Below are positions 22,877 to 27,117 of a DNA stretch of 27,117 bases, one piece after another. Made by a program: the position numbers and the translations under genes. Each line of letters starts with the position of its first letter. Position 1 is the stretch's first letter. Source of the stretch: an uncultured Clostridia bacterium (GTDB lineage Bacteria > Bacillota > Clostridia > Christensenellales > CAG-1252); contig CAMOUZ010000006.1 in assembly GCA_946626795.1 (NCBI GenBank), positions 1 to 27,117 of the forward strand. Direction: 5' to 3'. The notes under the pieces were generated by a model, which did not search any database, was not told where the DNA came from, and saw only the letters and a program-made list of their open reading frames with translations.

Positions 22877-22909
22877 CGGCTCCTTCATGTGTTTTGAAGG
22901 AGCCGTTTT
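22877..22909. terminator. GGCTCC/GGAGCC terminator between lipoprotein gene and gltX
   Basis: CGGCTCCTTCA (22877-22887) pairs with TGAAGGAGCCG (22895-22905). TTTT follows on the plus strand and a longer T-rich tract (complement of 22868-22874) on the minus strand, so it mainly ends gltX and probably also the lipoprotein gene. Confidence 0.87.
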
Positions 22910-23004
22910 CGTAACGGAGCATTTTTGGAAAAATGCGAGAATTCACGGGGCGAAACGCCCTGATTCATGAGGCGTAGCCTCTATTCACGACGCCCTCGGG
23001 CGTC
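22910..23004 (-). repeat. Hairpin array, GTGAAT-linker type (copy III), in the gltX 3' region
   Basis: Inverted relative to copy IIa: GCATTTTT/AAAAATGC, GGGCG-aaa-CGCCC (22948-22960), GAGGC-gta-GCCTC (about 22969-22981) and GACGCCC-tc-GGGCGTC (22989-23004), with ATTCAC and ATTCAT linkers. The last hairpin overlaps the gltX stop codon (minus strand, 23005-23003). By eye only about four bases differ from copy IIa across the roughly 125-base core, and two of these preserve one base pair. Confidence 0.85.
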
Positions 23005-24442
23005 AATTCGCGAAGTTGCTTTTCAGCTTCTCTATCGAATAAGCAAGGCGGCGGAGCGTCTCTTCCTTTCCGAGAAGAGCCGCCATCTCCGTGGCGCCGC
23101 CCGGGGTGGACGCGCGGCCCGTGATCGCGATGCGGAAGCTCCAAAGCATCTGACCCTTTTTGAGCCCGATGCTTTCCGCCGTGGAGGCGAGGAGATCGTG
23201 GAGCGCTGTCATGTCCCAGCCTTCCATCGCTTGGATGGCGGGAAGCGCGGATTCCAAAGCCTTCAAAGCGACGGTTTCGTCCGTCTTCATCTTTTGGTGC
23301 CGGAAGAGGGAGAGATCGTATTCGCCGAATTCTTCGAGGAAATCCACGAGGGAAGGGATCTCGGAGAGGACCTCTACGCGCGGGATGAGGAGGGGCGCGA
23401 GAAGGTTATAATCATATTTGCCGCTCACTTTCGACTTGTCGAGGAAAGGGCGCGCCGCGCAGATAAATTCCTCCGCGGACATATTCTTGATGTAGCTTGC
23501 GTTCAGCCAGCGTAGTTTCGCCTCGTCGAAGATGGCGGGGGAGATATTCACGCCGTCCACGGAGAAAAGACGGATGAGATCTTCCATCGAGAGCATCTCG
23601 TCATTGTTCTTCGGGCTCCATCCGAGCAGGGCGATGTAATTCACGATCGCCTTCGGAAGGTATCCTTTCTTGACGAAGTCGTCGAAATTCGCGTCGCCGT
23701 AACGCTTGCTGAGCTTCCTTTCCTTGTCCTTCATAATGGGGGGCAGGTGGATGTATTGCGGACGTTCCCAGCCGAAAGCGTCGTAAATGAGGTTATATTT
23801 CGGCGTGCTGGAAAGATATTCGTTGCCGCGGATCACGTGGGTGATGCCCATAAGGTGGTCGTCCACGACGTTCGCGAAGTTATAGGTGGGCATGCCGTCG
23901 CTCTTCAAGAGTACGGCGTCCTCCATGTCCTTGTAAGCGACGCTGATCTCGCCGTATACGAGGTCGGTATAGCTGCTGACGCCGTCCGTTTCGGGGATAT
24001 TCTGCCTGACGACGTAGCTCTCGCCCCTTGCGAGACGCTCCGCCACCTCCTCTTTGGAGAGGCGCAGACAGCGCTTGTCGTATTTCACCGTGCCGCCGTC
24101 CGTCATGTCGCGCCCCTTGCAGAAGCAGTAATACGCGCCGCCGCGGCGAATGAGCTCTTCGGCGTATTGTTTATAGATCGCCTTGCGCTCGCTCTGGACG
24201 TAGCTGTATCCGCCTTTCTCTTTACCGGGACCTTCGTCATAGTCGATGCCCGCTTGTTTCAGGGTGTTGAAGATGACGTCCACGGCGCCTTCCACATAGC
24301 GTCCTTGGTCTGTGTCTTCGATGCGGATGATGAATTTACCGCCGTTTGCGCGCGCATAAAGATATGCGTAAAGCGCGGTGCGCAGATTTCCTATATGCAT
24401 AAACCCCGTGGGACTCGGGGCAAATCTCGTACGAACTTCCAT
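23003..24442 (-). CDS. gltX: Glutamyl-tRNA synthetase
   Basis: A 479-residue class I aminoacyl-tRNA synthetase that charges tRNA-Glu (and possibly tRNA-Gln, for later amidation). Seen: TRFAPSPTGFMHIGNLRTALY at residues 5-25, containing the HIGH-type motif; the RGNEYLSSTPKYNLIY block; and the KMSKS-type loop as KLSKRYGD near residue 245. The C-terminal anticodon-binding part follows at full length. The frame is open to 24553, but GGAGG just upstream on the minus strand fixes the ATG at 24442. It is divergent from spoIIE and convergent with the lipoprotein gene. A plus-strand ORF opposite its 5' part (23747-24484) is a shadow. Confidence 0.96.
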   Translation of the reverse strand: MEVRTRFAPSPTGFMHIGNLRTALYAYLYARANGGKFIIRIEDTDQGRYVEGAVDVIFNTLKQAGIDYDEGPGKEKGGYSYVQSERKAIYKQYAEELIRRGGAYYCFCKGRDMTDGGTVKYDKRCLRLSKEEVAERLARGESYVVRQNIPETDGVSSYTDLVYGEISVAYKDMEDAVLLKSDGMPTYNFANVVDDHLMGITHVIRGNEYLSSTPKYNLIYDAFGWERPQYIHLPPIMKDKERKLSKRYGDANFDDFVKKGYLPKAIVNYIALLGWSPKNNDEMLSMEDLIRLFSVDGVNISPAIFDEAKLRWLNASYIKNMSAEEFICAARPFLDKSKVSGKYDYNLLAPLLIPRVEVLSEIPSLVDFLEEFGEYDLSLFRHQKMKTDETVALKALESALPAIQAMEGWDMTALHDLLASTAESIGLKKGQMLWSFRIAITGRASTPGGATEMAALLGKEETLRRLAYSIEKLKSNFAN

Positions 24443-24461
24443 ACTATCCTCCGTCTTATTA

Positions 24462-24490
24462 AGTATAATGCATACGCGGCGTAAAAGCAA
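24462..24490 (-). promoter_or_regulatory. Promoter of gltX
   Basis: On the minus strand TTGCTT (24490-24485), a 17-base spacer and TATACT (24467-24462), about 20 bases before the ATG at 24442. Confidence 0.65.
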
Positions 24491-24521
24491 CCGCTTTCGG
24501 GCGGAGAGGAGAGGGGAAGGG

Positions 24522-24558
24522 GAGAAATTTCGCTTTTCGCATAAAAAGCGCAAATCTC
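24522..24558 (+). promoter_or_regulatory. Hairpin in the spoIIE leader
   Basis: CGCTTTT (24531-24537) pairs with AAAAGCG (24544-24550), extended by TTT/AAA and GAGA/TCTC with small bulges. It ends 9 bases before the GGAGG at 24568-24572. There is no U-tract, so a leader or mRNA structure is more likely than a terminator. Confidence 0.4.
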
Positions 24559-24576
24559 GACGAAATCGGAGGTTCT

Positions 24577-26865
24577 TTGCGGGATGGGGCGAGATACAAT
24601 TCCTCTATGAAATACGGCTATAAGTATTGGGCGATCGCGCTCCCCGTCTCCTTCATCGCTACGTTCCTCCTCTCTTCCGCCACGCTTCCTTTCGGGCTCT
24701 CGCCCTTTTATCTCGCGGTCTTCGTCTCCTGTGTTTCGTATGAGCGGCGCTTTCTTCTGCCCGCCTTCGTCTTTCTCGGCGCGACGGCGCTTCGAGACCT
24801 CTGTTTTTCGCCCTTTTCCCTCCCTTATTTCTTGCAGATGCTTTTTGCCGCCGCAGGGGTGGGGCTCGGCGCGCTCATTCAGCGTTTGCGCAGGAAAAAA
24901 TATCACGGTTTTTACGCCGTTTTACTCGCATTTTTCGGACAATTATTTACGATATTCTTTCTGCCGAGAGCCTCGCTTTATACTTTCCTTGTGAATGTGG
25001 CGCTCGGCGCGTTTTTCGCCCTCGTCACCTGTCGTCTCTTCGGCGCGAAACGAGCGAGGATCTTCCTTTTTACGAATGTGGAGAAGGTCTTGGCGATGCT
25101 CTGCGTCTTCGCGCTCGGCGCGGGAGCTTATAGCGTGTCGGGATATGGCGTCTCGCCTTTTTATCTTCTCTTGGCGGCGGCGGTGCCCTTGCTCTCTTTC
25201 TTGGGTGCGGAGGGCGCGGCGTATTCTCTCGCCTTCGCCTTCGGCGCGATCACGGCGGGCGGAGAGGGGATCTTGCTTCTCCCCGTCGCTCTTTCCATCC
25301 TGCTGACGGAGGTCTTGAAAGAGAAGAGACGCGTTGCGGCGTTTAGCGTGTTATTCTCGGAAATATGTGCATTTTTCCTTTATAAAAATCTCTTCTCTCC
25401 TTATAATTTTATCCTGCTCTTCACGGGCGGACTCTTCGCCTCTCTCCTCCCGAATGAGACTTATCGGAAGCTCATCGTCCATTTCGGGCGAGGGGAGGAT
25501 ATCTCGGCTCGCAGCGTGGTGAATAAGACCCGTCTCGATCTCAGCGGGAAGCTCGGCTGCATGAGTGACGCTTTGCGCAAGATGGCGGGAAGCTTGCAGT
25601 TTCTCTCCGCGCCGTCGGACGCCGAAGAGGGGACGGCGCGCATCGCTTTCGCCCTTTCAAGGGAGCTTTGCGAGGGGTGCAAGGGGAAAAGAGACTGCGC
25701 GAAGCAGGCGGGCGGGAATACGGCGGAGCTCTTCCTCCCCACGGTCGCGCGGGCGGTCGAGAGCGGCAGAGCAAGCATCATGGACGTCTCCCCCTATCTC
25801 AATGCGAATTGTCATAAGATCAAGGCGCTTCTCGACGGGTTGAATGATAAGATCGCCTGCTTTGACGAAGAAAGAAGTCGCGCGGACGCCCTTCGGGAAG
25901 AGCGAAACGTGATGGCGAGCGAGGCGGAGGGGATCGCGGGGGTCCTCGACGCGATGAAAAAAGAAACGAGGCGGGTCGTCACATTCGACGGCAGTCGCGA
26001 AAGGCGCATCGTCAGAGAGCTTGCCGCGGAAGGGATCACGGCGTATGACGCGATGGTGACGGAGGACGGAGATTATCTCGGCGTGACGGTCACGATGCCG
26101 GAATCGGACGCGGAAGATCCCCATGCCGCCAAGGCGGTTTCAAGGGCGATGGGCGTCCCGCTTCTCACGGAGAGCATCGGGATGCTCGGCGCAGGCACGG
26201 TCTCCGTGAATTACGAGACGGCGCCTTATTACGACGTCATCGTGGGGGAAGCCGTGGGGCTGAAAGAGGGAAGCGACGCTTGCGGCGACGTAAAGAGCGT
26301 CACGCGGCTCGGCGCGGACAAAGTGATGGTCGCCCTCTCGGACGGGATGGGGAGCGGCAGAGCGGCGGGAGAAGGGTCCGGCGCGGCGATCTCTCTTGTG
26401 GAGAATTTCTATAAAACGGGGGTGGACGAAAAGGTGCTCCTTCCCTTGATCAATCGGCTCCTGACCGTCCGAAACGACGGCTCATTCCAGACCTTGGATA
26501 TGTGCGTGATCCATCTTAGGACGGGGGAGGCGGATTTCATCAAGCTCTCCGCGCCCGAGTCCGTCATCAAGAGAAAGGGCGGGCATGAGATCGTGGAAGG
26601 GAGCGCGCTCCCTCTCGGCATCCTTCGGGAGGTGCGCCCGAGCATTTCGCGGAAGAAGCTCTCCTCGGGGGATCTCGTCGTTCTGATGACGGACGGCGTC
26701 ACGGACGCGATCGGGGCGGACGGGGTGATTCGCGTGCTCGAAGGTGGGCGAACCTATCATCCGAGGACGGTCGCCGAGAATATACTCCAAGACGCTTCTT
26801 ACGTCTCCGTCGCAGACGACAGAACGGTGGTCGCCCTGCGGCTTTATCGCCGATTGGAGGAGTGA
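24577..26865 (+). CDS. spoIIE: Stage II sporulation protein E-like membrane PP2C phosphatase
   Basis: A 762-residue SpoIIE-type protein (usual length about 820). In sporulation SpoIIE dephosphorylates SpoIIAA at the polar septum to activate sigma-F. The N-terminal third has about ten hydrophobic helices; the middle carries the SpoIIE-like Cys motif CEGCKGKRDC near residues 366-375; the C-terminal PP2C/SpoIIE domain shows GDVKSV, VALSDGMGSGRAAGEGSGA, TLDMCVIHL, LPLGILREV and LVVLMTDGVTDAIG with the metal-binding aspartates, and ends DDRTVVALRL. The start is uncertain: TTG at 24577 lies four bases after GGAGG (24568-24572), while ATG at 24607 (752 residues) has no ribosome site. It implies a spore-forming lineage or ancestry. 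It is divergent from gltX. Confidence 0.92.
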   Translation: MRDGARYNSSMKYGYKYWAIALPVSFIATFLLSSATLPFGLSPFYLAVFVSCVSYERRFLLPAFVFLGATALRDLCFSPFSLPYFLQMLFAAAGVGLGALIQRLRRKKYHGFYAVLLAFFGQLFTIFFLPRASLYTFLVNVALGAFFALVTCRLFGAKRARIFLFTNVEKVLAMLCVFALGAGAYSVSGYGVSPFYLLLAAAVPLLSFLGAEGAAYSLAFAFGAITAGGEGILLLPVALSILLTEVLKEKRRVAAFSVLFSEICAFFLYKNLFSPYNFILLFTGGLFASLLPNETYRKLIVHFGRGEDISARSVVNKTRLDLSGKLGCMSDALRKMAGSLQFLSAPSDAEEGTARIAFALSRELCEGCKGKRDCAKQAGGNTAELFLPTVARAVESGRASIMDVSPYLNANCHKIKALLDGLNDKIACFDEERSRADALREERNVMASEAEGIAGVLDAMKKETRRVVTFDGSRERRIVRELAAEGITAYDAMVTEDGDYLGVTVTMPESDAEDPHAAKAVSRAMGVPLLTESIGMLGAGTVSVNYETAPYYDVIVGEAVGLKEGSDACGDVKSVTRLGADKVMVALSDGMGSGRAAGEGSGAAISLVENFYKTGVDEKVLLPLINRLLTVRNDGSFQTLDMCVIHLRTGEADFIKLSAPESVIKRKGGHEIVEGSALPLGILREVRPSISRKKLSSGDLVVLMTDGVTDAIGADGVIRVLEGGRTYHPRTVAENILQDASYVSVADDRTVVALRLYRRLEE

Positions 26866-26893
26866 AGAACGCGAAAAATTATAAGTAAAACAG

Positions 26894-26922
26894 TTGTATT
26901 TATTCTTTTTATATGCTAAAAT
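26894..26922 (+). promoter_or_regulatory. Promoter of secG
   Basis: TTGTAT (26894-26899), a 17-base spacer and TAAAAT (26917-26922) with an extended -10 TG at 26914-26915. Confidence 0.7.
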
Positions 26923-26957
26923 AATGAAACGATTAACGTAATAGGAGTGTTTTTCAC

Positions 26958-27117
26958 ATGGCAGATTTGATTCTCGGCTCGATCACGGCCGGCGCATGGA
27001 CTGTTATAGATGCGGTGCTCATCATCTTGATGGCGATCCTTTCGATCGCGATCATTGTCGTCGTTATGATGCAGGAAGGCGAGACGGGCGGCGTGTCCGC
27101 GATCTCGGGCGGCAGCA
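26958..27117 (+). CDS. secG: Preprotein translocase subunit SecG (partial, 3' end outside window)
   Basis: The first 53 residues are visible. A hydrophobic helix (about residues 15-38) is followed by VVVMMQEGETGGVSAISGGS, matching the conserved SecG loop between its two membrane helices (MQ-x-G-x-x-x-G-x-SA-I-SGG). SecG assists SecYE and SecA in protein export. AGGAG at 26943-26947 precedes the ATG by about 10 bases. It has its own promoter; no terminator is evident between spoIIE and this gene. The rest of the gene is cut off. Confidence 0.9.
   Translation, partial: MADLILGSITAGAWTVIDAVLIILMAILSIAIIVVVMMQEGETGGVSAISGGS

Noticed and set aside
21053..22888. 611-codon minus-strand ORF across the 536-aa lipoprotein gene
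   Set aside because: Shadow composition (Arg/His/Ile/Asp), runs through terminators and the promoter, no recognisable domain; the plus-strand gene has a signal peptide and ribosome site.
23747..24484. 245-codon plus-strand ORF opposite gltX
   Set aside because: Antisense of a clear glutamyl-tRNA synthetase, with no ribosome site.

Overview
The window looks like chromosome from a member of the Bacillota, class Clostridia, probably an uncultured gut lineage. This is inference from a SpoIIE-type phosphatase, a DUF975 membrane protein, pyrimidine-nucleoside phosphorylase, a tagaturonate reductase/altronate dehydratase pair, AGGAGG ribosome sites, and secreted proteins with BspA-like and DUF6273-like parts. 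No phage, transposase, CRISPR array or tRNA gene was recognised.

Layout. Bases 1-104 are the 3' end of a 5S rRNA gene and its terminator, so an rRNA operon lies to the left. Next come an SDR sugar-acid dehydrogenase (458-1255) and a YhcH/YjgK/YiaL protein (1452-1898), each with its own promoter. A 35-residue CxxCxxC peptide gene (2231-2338) follows, embedded in about 640 bases of otherwise non-coding DNA. A likely operon (2643-8978) carries a zinc-ribbon/acidic/multi-membrane protein, an HD hydrolase, an amidohydrolase, serS and a GlmS-like SIS protein, and ends at a bidirectional terminator. A PAP2 phosphatase (minus strand) and a DUF975-pdp pair diverge from back-to-back promoters at about 10125-10190. 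A lipoprotein serine protease (minus) converges on pdp. A small DUF6774-like ORF, then uxaB-uxaA-radC, follow. Two large lipoprotein genes (17719-20724 and 21191-22801) and convergent gltX (minus) come next; spoIIE and the start of secG end the window.

How the genes fit together. uxaB and uxaA convert tagaturonate to altronate and then to 2-keto-3-deoxygluconate; the SDR and YhcH-type genes at the left end suit the same uronate/sugar-acid catabolism, though kinase, aldolase and isomerase genes are not here. Housekeeping functions (serS, gltX, secG, pdp, radC, spoIIE) are interleaved with envelope and lipoprotein genes.

The most distinctive content is non-coding. Ordered arrays of tiny hairpins separated by GTGAAT/ATGAAT linkers sit between stop codons and a shared GGCTCC...GGAGCC terminator at three gene ends. 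Two of them form an inverted repeat of about 150 bases around the 536-residue lipoprotein gene, with a compensatory base change in one stem. A second array type with GCGATAT-like linkers lies at 13871-13990. The core CGCGCACGCG recurs, within palindromes, near three promoters. The cysteine peptide gene is the best candidate for an undescribed small functional unit.
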